From Phycisphaerales bacterium (GTDB lineage: Bacteria; Planctomycetota; Phycisphaerae; Phycisphaerales; UBA5793), in NCBI GenBank assembly GCA_020852515.1, contig JADZAS010000030.1:62001-126000 (forward strand): a stretch of DNA of 64,000 nt, given 5' to 3'. The notes below the pieces were generated by a model that saw only the letters and a program-made list of their open reading frames with translations, searched no databases and was not told the DNA's origin. Positions 36,068 to 45,646 of the stretch are shown in pieces (position 1 is the first letter of the stretch; each line of letters starts with the position of its first letter). Both the position numbers and the translations under genes were made by a program.

Positions 36068-36976
36068 TTACCACCCCGCAGAAAATATCGCCAGCCTGAT
36101 GCCCATGTTGATCACGATCAGCACGACCCACAGCCCGAGCACATCGGTCCAGGTCATGTCCATGATCTCCGCAAAGACGCGAAGGAAGATGACGAAACTG
36201 ATCAGGTCGAGCACGAAGAACCCGCCCGCCAGGCTGTCGATGGCGTAGTCAGTCAGGTCCATCGCCGCAAAGATGCCGGCGATGCGCAGGGCGCTCAGAT
36301 GCCACGGCGCATCGAAGCCCATCCACAGCACGCTGCAGATGAACAGGCCGCCCAGCGCCAGCAGCACGCTCAGGCCGAAGACCATGACAAACACGCCCGC
36401 GGCCAACGGCCCGTTCATCACCGCCATCCACGGCAGCAGCACCGCCATCGACACGCCGAGCATCAGCAGCGGCGTGCGGTATGCTTCGCGCGTCGCCTCG
36501 TCTTTGAAGCGCCCCGCCTTGCGGTCGCCGCTCAAGCGCGGCCGAATGTGCTCGCCGCATTCCGGGCAGCGCATGACTTTGAGCCCGCGCAGGCTGTAGT
36601 CGCAGTTCACGCACTTCAGCCCCTCAGCGCCGAGCCGGGCGCGTCCGACCAGCGTATCTTCCGTCAGGCCGACGGCCGGATCGTAATTGCAGCGCGTACA
36701 GATCGAGCTTCCCGTGACGATCTGCTTCAGGCAGACAGCGCAGCGCAGCGGCTCCGCGGTGTCGGCCGGCGCCGGCTCTACGTCGAAGACCAGATCGGGA
36801 TCGGCCGTTGCCGCCAACGGGCCCTGCCGGCTCCAATCCTTCGATGCGTGCTCGGCGCACTCGCGGCAGGCGTAGCGGTTCCGCGGGTCGCGCACGCGCG
36901 GCCGATCGCTGCAGTCCTGCCCGCAGTAGATGCAGATCTTCGGTCCGGCGGCGCTTTCCAGATTCGCTTCGTGCAT
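36068..36976 (-). CDS. multi-zinc-ribbon membrane protein (tandem copy B)
   Basis: The 302-residue product has a cytosolic N-terminal half with cysteine pairs in order: CIYCGQDCSDRPRVRD with YACREC, CAVCLK with CTRCNYDP, and CVNCDYSL with CPECGEHI, so three ribbons may form. After a basic hinge (AGRFKDEATREAY) there are about five membrane segments (about 165-300). It is a close paralogue of the gene upstream at 37105. Function is unknown; ribbon-membrane fusions may bring partners to the membrane. Confidence 0.72.
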   Translation of the reverse strand: MHEANLESAAGPKICIYCGQDCSDRPRVRDPRNRYACRECAEHASKDWSRQGPLAATADPDLVFDVEPAPADTAEPLRCAVCLKQIVTGSSICTRCNYDPAVGLTEDTLVGRARLGAEGLKCVNCDYSLRGLKVMRCPECGEHIRPRLSGDRKAGRFKDEATREAYRTPLLMLGVSMAVLLPWMAVMNGPLAAGVFVMVFGLSVLLALGGLFICSVLWMGFDAPWHLSALRIAGIFAAMDLTDYAIDSLAGGFFVLDLISFVIFLRVFAEIMDMTWTDVLGLWVVLIVINMGIRLAIFSAGW

Positions 36977-37104
36977 GCGCTGGCCCCGGTGTGCCGTGTG
37001 GCAGTATCAAGATATCACGTATCCGCGATCACCGCATGCGCCTCATCCAGATTTTTCGAGTCGCACCCGGACGCCCGCAGCTGCGGATGGACAACCCCGA
37101 ATGC

Positions 37105-38025
37105 TCAAATCAACGTCATTCCAAAGGCTACCAACCCGACCACCAGCACCACGCGGAAGATGAACAGGGCAAAGCCCAGCCCGATCGCCTGCACGAGATC
37201 GAGTTCGAGAAACGACATCAGCATCTGGATGAAGACGAGCAGGACCACAACGTTGAGGATGATCGATCCGCCAACGACCACTGAAATGGCCAGGGAAGCG
37301 AGGTTCACGACGCAATAGATGCCCGTCAGCCGCAGGAAGGTCAGATGCCAGGGCGCGTCGAATCCGAACGCAATCACGCTGCACAGAAAGAACACGATCA
37401 CTCCCGTGATCACCTGGAACGCGAGGTACAACAGGACAGCCGGGATCGCCAGCGGTCCTCCCAAGGCGCCGGCCCAGAGCACGTAGACTGTGCCTGCGAT
37501 GCCGATCATCAGCAGTGGCGCGCGGTATGCCTGTCGCGTTGCTTCATCCTTGAATCGTCCGGCCTTCTTCACCTTGCTTGCGCGCGGGCGGATGCGCTCG
37601 CCGCACTCCGGGCAGCGCATCTGTTTGAGCCCGCGCAGATCGTACTTGCATTTCACGCAAATCAGCGCTTCGGGCCCGAGTTCGCGCAGCCCGACAAGCG
37701 TCTCGGGCGTCAGCCCCGTCTGCGAGTCGTAATTGCACCGCTCGCAGCGCGTCTCGGGGGGCCTGATTTCGCGCAGGCAGATCGGGCAATCCACCCGCAC
37801 CACCTCCGGCGGCAACTCCGGCTCAGGCGCCAGCAGGATCTCCGGGTTCACCTCGTGGCTCAGCGCGCCCTGGCTCTCCCACTGCCGCGACGCCGCCTTC
37901 ACGCAAGCGTGGCAGGCATAGCGCCCCTGCCGATCGCGCACGCGCGGCCGGTTCGAACAGTCCTCGCCGCAGTAGATGCAGGTCTTTCCTGCCGTCTCCG
38001 TCGCATTCGATGATCCACTGTGCAT
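37105..38025 (-). CDS. multi-zinc-ribbon membrane protein (tandem copy A)
   Basis: The 306-residue product parallels copy B over its whole length: CIYCGEDCSNRPRVRD, YACHAC, CPICLR with CERCNYDS, CVKCKYDL with CPECGERI, the hinge AGRFKDEATRQAY, then about five membrane segments. I chose the ATG giving MHSGSSNATE, preceded by AAGGGGGG; the longer frame is not supported. The two copies lie about 130 bases apart and face the same way, a clear tandem duplication. Confidence 0.72.
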   Translation of the reverse strand: MHSGSSNATETAGKTCIYCGEDCSNRPRVRDRQGRYACHACVKAASRQWESQGALSHEVNPEILLAPEPELPPEVVRVDCPICLREIRPPETRCERCNYDSQTGLTPETLVGLRELGPEALICVKCKYDLRGLKQMRCPECGERIRPRASKVKKAGRFKDEATRQAYRAPLLMIGIAGTVYVLWAGALGGPLAIPAVLLYLAFQVITGVIVFFLCSVIAFGFDAPWHLTFLRLTGIYCVVNLASLAISVVVGGSIILNVVVLLVFIQMLMSFLELDLVQAIGLGFALFIFRVVLVVGLVAFGMTLI

Positions 38026-38119
38026 CGCGCCCCCCTTCTGAGATCCCGGGACGATCACAATATAACCGATCATCGCCTGCCTGACATGTCCGTCCGCGTC
38101 AGAATCCGGACGCGCAGCG

Positions 38120-38148
38120 AAAAGCCCAGGCAAGGCTTGCCTGGGCTT
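38120..38148 (-). terminator. intrinsic terminator after atpA
   Basis: The palindrome AAGCCCAGGC...GCCTGGGCTT (38122-38148) gives a stem of at least 10 bp with a 7-nt loop. Four T follow on the minus strand (38123-38120). It lies 26 bases after the atpA stop, so transcription of the atp operon ends here. Confidence 0.75.
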
Positions 38149-38174
38149 CGGTTGAGCTTCGAGTTGACGCCGGC

Positions 38175-39704
38175 TTACTTCCAGTTCGCCTTGAAGTCGC
38201 GGATCGTCGTGTTGAGCTTCTGCGTCAGTTCGTCGTTGAAGGCCCGTTTGGCGGCGAGCTCATCGCGCACCGGCTTGCCCGGGCCCTGCATGTATTCAAT
38301 CAGGTCGCGCTCGAAGCGGGCCACGTCGTCCTTATCCACGTCGTCAAGGTAGCCCTTGGTGCCGGCAAAGATCGAAATGACCTGGTCGATGACATCCATC
38401 GGCACGAACTGCGGCTGCTTGAGCAGTTCCACCATCGCGGCCCCGCGGTCGAGCTGGCGCTGCGTGGCCTTGTCGAGTTCGGTGCCAAGCTGCGCGAACG
38501 CTTCGAGTTCGCGATACGCCGCGAGGTCGAGGCGCAGCGAGCCGGCGATCTGCTTCATCGCCTTGATCTGTGCGTTGCCGCCCACGCGGCTGACCGAGAT
38601 ACCCACGTTGATCGCGGGACGCACACCGGCGAAGAACAGATCGGGCTCGAGGTAGATCTGGCCGTCGGTGATCGAGATCACGTTCGTCGGGATGTAAGCC
38701 GACACGTCGCCTTCCTGCGTCTCGATGACGGGCAGCGCCGTCAGCGACCCGCCGCCGTTCTCGTCGGAGAGCTTGGTGGCGCGCTCGAGCAGGCGGCTGT
38801 GGAGGTAGAACACGTCGCCGGGATACGCCTCGCGGCCGGGCGGGCGACGGAGCAGCAGCGACAACTGGCGATACGCCGTCGCCTGCTTGCTCAGGTCGTC
38901 GTAGATGCACAGCACGTGCTGGCCCTTCCACATGAAGTACTCGCCCATGGCGCAGCCCGCGTACGGGGCGATGTACTGCAGCGGCGCCGGGTCCGACGCC
39001 GACGCGTTGACGACGATGGTGTAATCCATCGCGCCGTGCTTCTTGAGCGTGTCCACCACGCCCGCCACGGTCGACTCCTTCTGTCCGACCGCGACGTAGA
39101 TGCACACGACGGCGTCCGGCGTGCCCCAGAACTTCTTCTGATTGATGATCGTGTCGATGGCGACGGCGGTCTTGCCCGTCTTGCGGTCGCCGATGATCAG
39201 TTCGCGCTGGCCGCGTCCGATGGGGATCATCGAGTCGATCGCCTTGATGCCGGTCTGCAGCGGCTGCATGACGGGCTGGCGTTCGGCGATGCCCGGCGCG
39301 ACGATGTCGAGTTTGCGGGTTTCCGTGGCGTTGATCGCCGGCCCGCCGTCCAGCGGCTGGCCCAGCGGGTTGACCACGCGGCCGAGCAGCTCTTCACCCG
39401 CGGGCACTTCGAGCAGGCGGCCCGTGGAGCGGACGGTGTCGCCCTCGCGCACCTTGAGGTAGTCGCCGAAGATGACGGCGCCGACGGTGTCGGTTTCGAG
39501 GTTCATCGCCTGGGCCATCACGGGGCCTTCGCTCGTCTCGATCTCGAGCAGTTCGGCGGCCATGGCGGCGCCGAGCCCGTAGATTCGCGCGATGCCGTCG
39601 CCGACTTCGACGACCTGCCCCACGTCGCTCACTTCGAGCCGATCTGAAAACTGGGCGATCTCCTGCTTGATCACACTGGTGATTTCGTCGGTTCTGATCT
39701 TCAC
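38175..39704 (-). CDS. atpA: ATP synthase F1 subunit alpha
   Basis: This is the non-catalytic nucleotide-binding subunit of the F1 head, about 509 residues. The P-loop is GDRKTGKT (usually GDRQTGKT), and [29 protein letters not shown]-type, VGQKES and [11 protein letters not shown] segments match the family. I chose the GTG giving [10 protein letters not shown], six bases after GAGGA; the ATG at 39722 adds six residues. It is the last gene of the operon: a terminator follows and atpG, atpD and atpC are absent. Confidence 0.95.
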   Translation of the reverse strand: MKIRTDEITSVIKQEIAQFSDRLEVSDVGQVVEVGDGIARIYGLGAAMAAELLEIETSEGPVMAQAMNLETDTVGAVIFGDYLKVREGDTVRSTGRLLEVPAGEELLGRVVNPLGQPLDGGPAINATETRKLDIVAPGIAERQPVMQPLQTGIKAIDSMIPIGRGQRELIIGDRKTGKTAVAIDTIINQKKFWGTPDAVVCIYVAVGQKESTVAGVVDTLKKHGAMDYTIVVNASASDPAPLQYIAPYAGCAMGEYFMWKGQHVLCIYDDLSKQATAYRQLSLLLRRPPGREAYPGDVFYLHSRLLERATKLSDENGGGSLTALPVIETQEGDVSAYIPTNVISITDGQIYLEPDLFFAGVRPAINVGISVSRVGGNAQIKAMKQIAGSLRLDLAAYRELEAFAQLGTELDKATQRQLDRGAAMVELLKQPQFVPMDVIDQVISIFAGTKGYLDDVDKDDVARFERDLIEYMQGPGKPVRDELAAKRAFNDELTQKLNTTIRDFKANWK

Positions 39705-39802
39705 GTCTGGTCCTCGTTTCATTTTCGCCGGCTTTCCGGCTGCCGGTCGCCTTTCGACCGGCCGGTGTGTTGCTTGTCGGGGCGATCGCCCGCTTCGGTC
39801 GG

Positions 39803-40417
39803 TCAGTCCTGGATCAGCGCGGCCGTGCGGGAGCGAACCGCCTCAGCGCCGCTGGTGTTGAGCGTTTCACGGATGCGATTCAGCCTCGTCGCAACCGATG
39901 CGTCGATCATGCGGTCTCCCACGCGCAGTTTCAAGCCGCCGATGAGGTTTTCGTCGACGGTGTTGCGCAGAATCGCATCCTTGCCCAGCGCCTCGCCGAC
40001 GCGCTGACGCACGATTTCCGCGAGGCTCTCATCGAGTGGCTGGGCGCTGAACACTTCAACTTCGACGCGGCCGGTGCGCTCCCAGAGGAGCTGGGTGTAG
40101 GCCTCGCTGATGCCGACGAGTTGATCGAGCCGGCCTTTCTTGTTGAGCACGAGCAGGAAGCGAAGCAGCAGATCGGAGACGCGTCCGTCGCCGAAGATGC
40201 GCCGCAGCGACTGGTCCTTTTCGGTTGCACTGACGACGGGGCTGCGAAGGAACTCGCCGAAGCTCTTGTCCTGCTGGGCCGCCTGTGCGACTTCGGTCAG
40301 TTCGAGGCCGGTGGTTTCGCAGTTGGGCAGTCCGCCGTCAGCCTGCGCCAGTTCAAACAGGCTCGCGGCATAGACGCGGGCGAGCGCGTTCACTCGTGAT
40401 GTTCCAGTGCTGCTCAT
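39803..40417 (-). CDS. atpH: ATP synthase F1 subunit delta
   Basis: The 204-residue stator subunit links F1 alpha to the b-stalk. The OSCP/delta pattern is visible: [14 protein letters not shown] at the N-terminus, [16 protein letters not shown], and the C-terminal [25 protein letters not shown] chose the ATG giving [11 protein letters not shown], nine bases after GAGGA. It lies between atpF and atpA, with spacing of 39 and 98 bases. Confidence 0.92.
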   Translation of the reverse strand: MSSTGTSRVNALARVYAASLFELAQADGGLPNCETTGLELTEVAQAAQQDKSFGEFLRSPVVSATEKDQSLRRIFGDGRVSDLLLRFLLVLNKKGRLDQLVGISEAYTQLLWERTGRVEVEVFSAQPLDESLAEIVRQRVGEALGKDAILRNTVDENLIGGLKLRVGDRMIDASVATRLNRIRETLNTSGAEAVRSRTAALIQD

Positions 40418-40456
40418 GGAGCCGATTCCTCGATCGGGCGGGTGCACCGCCTCGCC

Positions 40457-41071
40457 TTACCCGCCGTTCTTTGAGCCCAGCGAGCCGATCTGCGCCAGCG
40501 ACTCTTCGACGAGCCGCGCGTGGTCGGAGGGCTTGATTTCGCGATGCAGGATGCGCCCGGCGATCTGCGTCGAGAGCAGGGCCGTCTCAGCGTACAACTC
40601 GTTGAGCGCCGCCCGCTTGGCCGCTTCGATTTCTTCCTTGGCCTTGTTCTTCATGGTTGACAGTTCCGCTTCGTTCTTTGAGCGGAGTTCATCGGCGACG
40701 CGCTGGGCGTCGGCCCGCGCCTGCTGGATCATCGCGCTCGCTTCGCCGCGCGCTTTGGCCAGTTCCTTCTGGTAGTCATCGAGGGCTTTGGTCGCCTGGG
40801 CTCTGGCGTTCTCGGCCGACTCGATCTCGGTGCGGATCTTCGTCTCGCGGTCGTTGAGCCCCTTGAGGATCGGCCCCCAGGCCAACTTGCGCAGCACGAA
40901 GAAGAGCGCGGCGAACATGATGATCGCCGCGACCATCGCCGGCACGGCCGTCTCGGGTTTGGCCAGAAGTTCGGCGTGAGCGCCCGTCTCGCCTTGGGCC
41001 GGTTCAGCCAGCGCGATGGTTGCCTGGAGAAGCGGAGTCGCGCTCACAACGATGTAGGTCAGTTTCTTCAT
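40457..41071 (-). CDS. atpF: ATP synthase F0 subunit b
   Basis: The 204-residue stalk subunit has an unusual extra N-terminal hydrophobic stretch (LTYIVVSATPLLQATIALA) that looks like a signal peptide. Then comes the membrane segment (about 44-62) and the long charged helix (about 70-165) that forms the peripheral stalk. The ending with IAGRILHREI is typical. A cleaved signal on subunit b is known in some other groups. Confidence 0.92.
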   Translation of the reverse strand: MKKLTYIVVSATPLLQATIALAEPAQGETGAHAELLAKPETAVPAMVAAIIMFAALFFVLRKLAWGPILKGLNDRETKIRTEIESAENARAQATKALDDYQKELAKARGEASAMIQQARADAQRVADELRSKNEAELSTMKNKAKEEIEAAKRAALNELYAETALLSTQIAGRILHREIKPSDHARLVEESLAQIGSLGSKNGG

Positions 41072-41146
41072 GAATCAGTTCCCAGAACGGGTCAGTCTTG
41101 CTCCACCTTTGACGACACCTGCAATCCACTGCTTTCACACGGGGCG

Positions 41147-41181
41147 GGGGATGAAGATCGGTCCGGCCGGTCCTCATCCCC
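41147..41181 (-). other. stem-loop between atpE and atpF
   Basis: GGGGATGA (41147-41154) and TCATCCCC (41174-41181) form a perfect 8-bp stem whose 19-nt loop holds a GC-rich palindrome, in the 158-base atpE-atpF spacer. No T-tract follows. It may protect the upstream atpE message and so help set the high c-subunit ratio; this is inference. Confidence 0.35.
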
Positions 41182-41229
41182 GACCCCGGCCGGCGGCCGA
41201 GGTCGGAATGACCATCCGACTCGCCGCCG

Positions 41230-41565
41230 TTACGGCTTGAGGAGGAACACGCCCAGCAGAAGCACGACCACGCCGAACAGCGTGGCGCCTTCGACGAAGG
41301 CCGCGGAGAGCACCATCGCTCCGTTGATGTCTTTGGCTGCCTCGGGCTGCCGGGCCATGGACTCGACCGCGGAAGAGCCGATGTTGCCGATGCCCTTGCC
41401 GCCGCCCATGATTACCAGTCCCAGTCCCAGGCCCAGACCCACGAATCGCAGGCCCGCGTCGGGAAACACCGTCATGCCCGCGGCGCCGAACGCCGTCGTC
41501 CCCGCCAGCAGGCAGGCCGCGATGATCGCGACGCCCGTGGCCACCATCAGTTTTCCAATCGTCAT
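41230..41565 (-). CDS. atpE: ATP synthase F0 subunit c
   Basis: The 111-residue rotor-ring proteolipid has an N-terminal hydrophobic extension (about 6-27) that may be a signal peptide. Helix 1 has the GxGxGxG run at 43-49, the polar loop is Arg72-Gln73-Pro74, and helix 2 carries the ion-binding Glu92. The Gln of sodium-type helix 1 is not seen, so proton use is more likely. I chose the ATG giving MTIGKLMVATG; the longer frame is a readthrough artefact. Confidence 0.93.
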   Translation of the reverse strand: MTIGKLMVATGVAIIAACLLAGTTAFGAAGMTVFPDAGLRFVGLGLGLGLVIMGGGKGIGNIGSSAVESMARQPEAAKDINGAMVLSAAFVEGATLFGVVVLLLGVFLLKP

Positions 41566-41688
41566 GTGACACACTCCATACGTCTTTGACACGGCAAGAT
41601 CGTGTCGCTCGTTCGGGTCTACCCTCGCAGGCACGGACCAGCCGCCTTGCTCGACCAGCCTCGACCCGTATTTCCTCTTTCGCGAGAC

Positions 41689-42882
41689 TTACGTCTCGAA
41701 TGACAACTCAGGCGTCACGCCCATTTCCGCGAAGTCGGGCGTGTGCTTGTGATCGTGGCCTTGGGCATGGTCGTGCTCATGCTCATGGTCGTGGTCGTGG
41801 TGCTGGAACATGCTGATGAACATGGTCGTCAGGAACGCAAACACGAACGCCTGGATGAACGCCACGAGCAGTTCGAGCATCCCGATGGCCGTGGCGAAGA
41901 TGATCGACGGAATCGAAATGAGCACGCCGCCCACCGGTCCGACGCCGTTCCACGCCATCGAGCAGAAGCCCAGCAGCGCCGACAGCATCACGTGACCCGC
42001 GGTCATGTTCGCAAACAGACGAACCATCAGCGCGAACGGCTTGGCCAGCAGGCCGATGATCTCAAGCAGAATCGTGAGCGGCCACAGCGCCATCGGCGCG
42101 CCCAGCGTTAGGTGGTGAACGAAGCCGCCGAATCCAAGAGTGCTGATTCCCGCGCCGATGACCACGAAGATCGCGATCACCGCCAGCGCGCAGGTGACGG
42201 CGATGTTGCCCGTTGCCGTGCCGCCGATGCCGTGGAAGTGCGACGCGGTGTCGTCCTTGGTCAGGTCCTGGAACAGTACGAACGGCCCGAGATGCATGGC
42301 GTGCGACTCGTGCCCCGCATCTTCGGGCAAGAGGCCCACCGCTTCGAGCGACTCGCCCCCGTGATCCGCGTCGCCGCCTGCGGCATGGGTGTCTTGCGTC
42401 CCGCCGTCGTGCGCTGCGACGGATTCGACGTGCCCCGTCGCCGTCTCGTGTGAGCCGTTGATCATCCCGTCAAAGAGCAGGCTGGTTGCATCCAGGAGCG
42501 GCACCATGCCCAGCAGGTTGTTGAAGAGGATAAAGAAGAAGACGGTCCAGATGAAAGGGATGAACCGGTCGGTGTTCTTGCCCAGAACCGGCCGCGCCAC
42601 GTCGTCGCGAAAGAACACGCAGAGCACTTCGATGAAGTGGGCCAGCACGCCCTTGGTCACGTAGTCATGGCTCGTGCCCGTCCTGCCCGTCGAGATTGCC
42701 CGCGCCGCACGCGGCAGCAGCCAGAACATCAGAGCCGTGACGATGAGCATCATCAGGATGTGATTCGTCAGAATCGCCACCCCGTTGGGCAGGCTCAGGA
42801 TCGGGTAGTCGTAGTTATGATGCAGCGGGTCGCCGCTCGCAAGCACGAGCGATGCGCCGGCCGCCATGGACTCAGGGATCAC
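41689..42882 (-). CDS. atpB: ATP synthase F0 subunit a with His/Asp-rich insert and tail
   Basis: The 397-residue channel subunit holds the essential Arg in ALMVRLFANMTAGH. It starts at a GTG seven bases after GGAGG and overlaps the preceding stop (GTGA). It is much longer than E. coli subunit a (271). Part of this is an insert of about 75 residues rich in His, Gly, Asp and Glu (GHVESVAAHDGGTQDTHAAG onwards) between membrane segments, and part is a C-terminal tail FQHHDHDHEHEHDHAQGHDH that could bind metal. The IGMLELLVAFIQAFVFAFL end segment is normal. Confidence 0.93.
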   Translation of the reverse strand: MIPESMAAGASLVLASGDPLHHNYDYPILSLPNGVAILTNHILMMLIVTALMFWLLPRAARAISTGRTGTSHDYVTKGVLAHFIEVLCVFFRDDVARPVLGKNTDRFIPFIWTVFFFILFNNLLGMVPLLDATSLLFDGMINGSHETATGHVESVAAHDGGTQDTHAAGGDADHGGESLEAVGLLPEDAGHESHAMHLGPFVLFQDLTKDDTASHFHGIGGTATGNIAVTCALAVIAIFVVIGAGISTLGFGGFVHHLTLGAPMALWPLTILLEIIGLLAKPFALMVRLFANMTAGHVMLSALLGFCSMAWNGVGPVGGVLISIPSIIFATAIGMLELLVAFIQAFVFAFLTTMFISMFQHHDHDHEHEHDHAQGHDHKHTPDFAEMGVTPELSFET

Positions 42883-43346
42883 GCCGAGGCCTCCGCGAAG
42901 GGGGTTCGTGTCGTATGAGTGCTTGATGCCGCGCGGACCCCGCCACCGTTGGACGCGAGAATCGTCCGGCGGATGGCGAGCGTGCTGATGGGCTGGCAGA
43001 TCGCGAATGCGGCGAGCACGGACAGCAGCGTCGCCAGCGGATCGAACCCCGCGGCGAGGATCAGTCCCAGCCCGCCGACCACCACCACGCCGAAGTGCAC
43101 GGCGATGCCCGACATGGTTACCGCCACCGCCGAAAGCGGGTTGCCCGCGACCTTGTGCAGCGCCCAGCGCGTGTGGAGGATGAAGATCACTCCAGCGGCC
43201 AGGCACGGCGCCGCCGCCTCGTACCACTCAACCGAAGTGATCGCCAAGGTCATCGCCGCACCGAGCAGCGACGCCCCTGCGACCAGCGCGGCCATGAGCG
43301 CCAGCGTTCGCGGGGCAGCAGGTTGATCAGTCGTTGCGTTTGTCAT
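42879..43346 (-). CDS. small membrane protein of the atp operon (AtpI-like position)
   Basis: The 155-residue product has four predicted membrane segments (about 15-35, 42-58, 72-101, 103-122) and a hydrophilic C-terminus. Its place between atpZ and atpB is that of AtpI/AtpR-type proteins, which help c-ring assembly or ion supply, but I see no firm sequence signature. It overlaps atpZ by 20 bases and atpB by four, so it is co-translated with both. Confidence 0.6.
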   Translation of the reverse strand: MTNATTDQPAAPRTLALMAALVAGASLLGAAMTLAITSVEWYEAAAPCLAAGVIFILHTRWALHKVAGNPLSAVAVTMSGIAVHFGVVVVGGLGLILAAGFDPLATLLSVLAAFAICQPISTLAIRRTILASNGGGVRAASSTHTTRTPFAEASA

Positions 43347-43605
43347 TTCTCTCGCGATTCGGAGGATTGGTGATCCCCATCGCCTTTTTCACCGCGTTGT
43401 ACAGGCCGCCAATCACTCCGAGCACCGTCCCGATGACCGTCAGCCACGGGAAGATGCCGATCCACCGATCGAGGCCGTATCCCAGAAGCCCCAGGCCCAG
43501 GATTGAGGCCAACATCTCCATCCACAGCCCGGAAAGTGCCCAAAGGCTGACCGTCGATCCGGACCGGCCTTTCGAGTCCTTCCGCGACGGGTTGGGCCTG
43601 TCCAT
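43327..43605 (-). CDS. AtpZ/AtpI-family protein, first gene of the atp operon
   Basis: The 92-residue product has two membrane segments with the family pattern MEMLASILGLGLLGYGLDRWIG and FPWLTVIGTVLGVIGGLYNAVKKAM. AtpZ/AtpI proteins are linked to c-ring assembly and Mg2+ or Ca2+ transport. I chose the ATG giving MDRPNPSRKD, ten bases after GGAG; the longer frame lacks support. No strong promoter could be picked in the roughly 290-base divergent gap (43606-43897) shared with the DUF444 gene. Confidence 0.75.
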   Translation of the reverse strand: MDRPNPSRKDSKGRSGSTVSLWALSGLWMEMLASILGLGLLGYGLDRWIGIFPWLTVIGTVLGVIGGLYNAVKKAMGITNPPNRERNDKRND

Positions 43606-43897
43606 CAATCCCGGCTCCGATCCCGGCCGCGATTCCGTACCATTTTTCACAATCCCACCGGAGTGGCGGAAACAATAGCCGACCGCCCCGCCATCCGCCA
43701 CTTGACTTTCCGGCCCCATTGCCATTGCCAAGCCCTGATTTTGCGGAACCGCGCCCGTCGGCGGCCCGATCTTAAGGCGGGGGCTCTATCCTCTTGAAGA
43801 GGGCGCTTTGCACTACCGCCCCGATCCGCCGGCAACTCACGGGCACGGTCGCCCAGACGTTGGACCGGCACAGCGCCCACGGCTGGCAAGGTCACGC

Positions 43898-45013
43898 ATG
43901 GTTCTCAAGATCGAACAAGATCATCAGCGCTTCCGAGGCATCGTCAAAGGCCGCATCCGCAAGGACCTGCGCAAGTTCCTCCAGCGCGGCGAACTCATCG
44001 GCAAGGAAGGGCGGCGCTTCGTCTCCATCCCTGTCTACGACATCGACATCCCCACCTTCCGCTACGGCGACAACTCCGAGGGCGTCGGAGCTGGGCCCGG
44101 CGAAGAGGGCGACGCCAGCGGCCAGCCCGGCAGCGGCGACAACGCCGGCGGCGAGAACGAAGGACGCCACATCCTCGAGGTCGAGGTCGGTCTCGACGAA
44201 CTGGCCGACATCCTCGGCGAGGAACTCAAACTCCCGCGCATCGAGCCGCGCGGCAAGCACAACATCACCGCCGTCAAGGACAAGTACTCGGGCATCCGCT
44301 CCACCGGCCCCGACTCGCTCCGCCACTTCAAGCGCACCTACCGCGAGGCGCTCAAGCGCCAACTCATGCTCGGCCTGTACGACCCGGAGGATCCGGTCGT
44401 CATCCCCATCCGCAAGGATGTGCGCTACCGCTCGTGGCGCGAGGTCAAAAGCCCGCAGAGCAACGCGCTGATCCTTTACATGATGGACGTCTCCGGCTCG
44501 ATGGGCGATGAACAGAAAGAACTCGTCCGACTCGAGTCATTCTGGATCGACACCTGGCTGCGCCGCAACTACGAAGGCATCGACAGCCGCTACATCGTGC
44601 ACGACGTGACGGCCCGGCAAGTCGATCGGGAGACGTTCTACCGCATCCGCGAGGACGGCGGCACGCGCATCAGCAGCGCCTACAAACTCGCCGACGAACT
44701 GCTCAGCGTCAAGTACAACCCCGCCGACTGGAACATCTACGTCTTCCACTTCTCCGACGGCGATAACTCTTCGGAAGTGGACAACCGGCTGTGCGTGCAG
44801 GTGCTCAACGAAAGACTGCTCCCCCGCTGCAACATGTTTGGCTACTGCCAGGTGGCCAGCGCGTATGGCTCGGGCAACTTTATCAACGTGCTGCACGAAG
44901 CCTTCCCGCGCACCGGCGACGACCACCGCGACGACAAACTCGTCACCAGCCGCGTCAACGACAAAGACGGCATCTACGACTCGCTCAAAACCTTCTTTGG
45001 CGCTGGGAAATAA
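43898..45013 (+). CDS. DUF444 family protein (YeaH/YhbH-like, vWA fold)
   Basis: The 371-residue product matches the YeaH/YhbH family: [24 protein letters not shown] at the N-terminus, then a Gly/Glu-rich stretch, and a von Willebrand A-type domain with the MIDAS motif [23 protein letters not shown] and HFSDGDN follow. In many bacteria it is co-transcribed with the PrkA kinase and SpoVR, a stress and sporulation module. Here neither is adjacent. The ATG follows AAGG by six bases. Confidence 0.88.
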   Translation: MVLKIEQDHQRFRGIVKGRIRKDLRKFLQRGELIGKEGRRFVSIPVYDIDIPTFRYGDNSEGVGAGPGEEGDASGQPGSGDNAGGENEGRHILEVEVGLDELADILGEELKLPRIEPRGKHNITAVKDKYSGIRSTGPDSLRHFKRTYREALKRQLMLGLYDPEDPVVIPIRKDVRYRSWREVKSPQSNALILYMMDVSGSMGDEQKELVRLESFWIDTWLRRNYEGIDSRYIVHDVTARQVDRETFYRIREDGGTRISSAYKLADELLSVKYNPADWNIYVFHFSDGDNSSEVDNRLCVQVLNERLLPRCNMFGYCQVASAYGSGNFINVLHEAFPRTGDDHRDDKLVTSRVNDKDGIYDSLKTFFGAGK

Positions 45014-45172
45014 CGCCTCGGGCGGCGCTGCACGCGGCATTGAGGCGGTGCGGCGCCCCTTCGGGGTGATTTGCCTGACGTCGGCGAGGTGGCGGCGCGT
45101 CTAGCCTTGCCCGTGGTGGTGTTCTTCTGGCGCGATCGGCGGAATGTCATTGCGTGTCGGAAGGAGCGAGCC

Positions 45173-45568
45173 ATGGGCGCGTGGGGCGTGAACAGCTTTG
45201 AAAACGACGATGCGGCCGACTGGGTCGCAGCGGTGAGCCAGGGAGGCGACTTCGAGCCGGTCGCCGAGGCGATCAAACGCGTGTCGGACTCCGTGGGATA
45301 TCTCGATTCGACGGTGTGCTGCCAGGCGATCGCGGCGGCGGAAGCAGTGGCCGCGATGAACGGACGCCCCGCAGCCGATCTGCCTGAGGATCTGGCGCTG
45401 TTCGTGGCGACGGTGCCCGTCTTCGGCACGCCCCCGCTGCAGAATGACGCCCGCCGCGCGATCGAGCGCATCAGCATTGACTCGCAGTTGCGCGAGCGGT
45501 GGGACGAATCGCACAAGACGGATCGCTGGCTTGAAGCGCTCGGCGAGTTGAAGTCGCGGCTGGTGTGA
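45173..45568 (+). CDS. DUF4259 protein
   Basis: The 131-residue product begins MGAWGVNSFENDDAADW, the defining start of DUF4259, and is mainly helical. An AAGGAG lies six bases before the ATG. Function is unknown; relatives are often next to immunity or toxin genes, but none is evident here. It looks monocistronic. Confidence 0.8.
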   Translation: MGAWGVNSFENDDAADWVAAVSQGGDFEPVAEAIKRVSDSVGYLDSTVCCQAIAAAEAVAAMNGRPAADLPEDLALFVATVPVFGTPPLQNDARRAIERISIDSQLRERWDESHKTDRWLEALGELKSRLV

Positions 45569-45646
45569 GATCCCGGCGAAATCCCGCGGCGGTCGTTCGG
45601 CAGACAGAGGCTAAAATATCCGCCAGCTGAGGGCGAAGGGAGAGGC

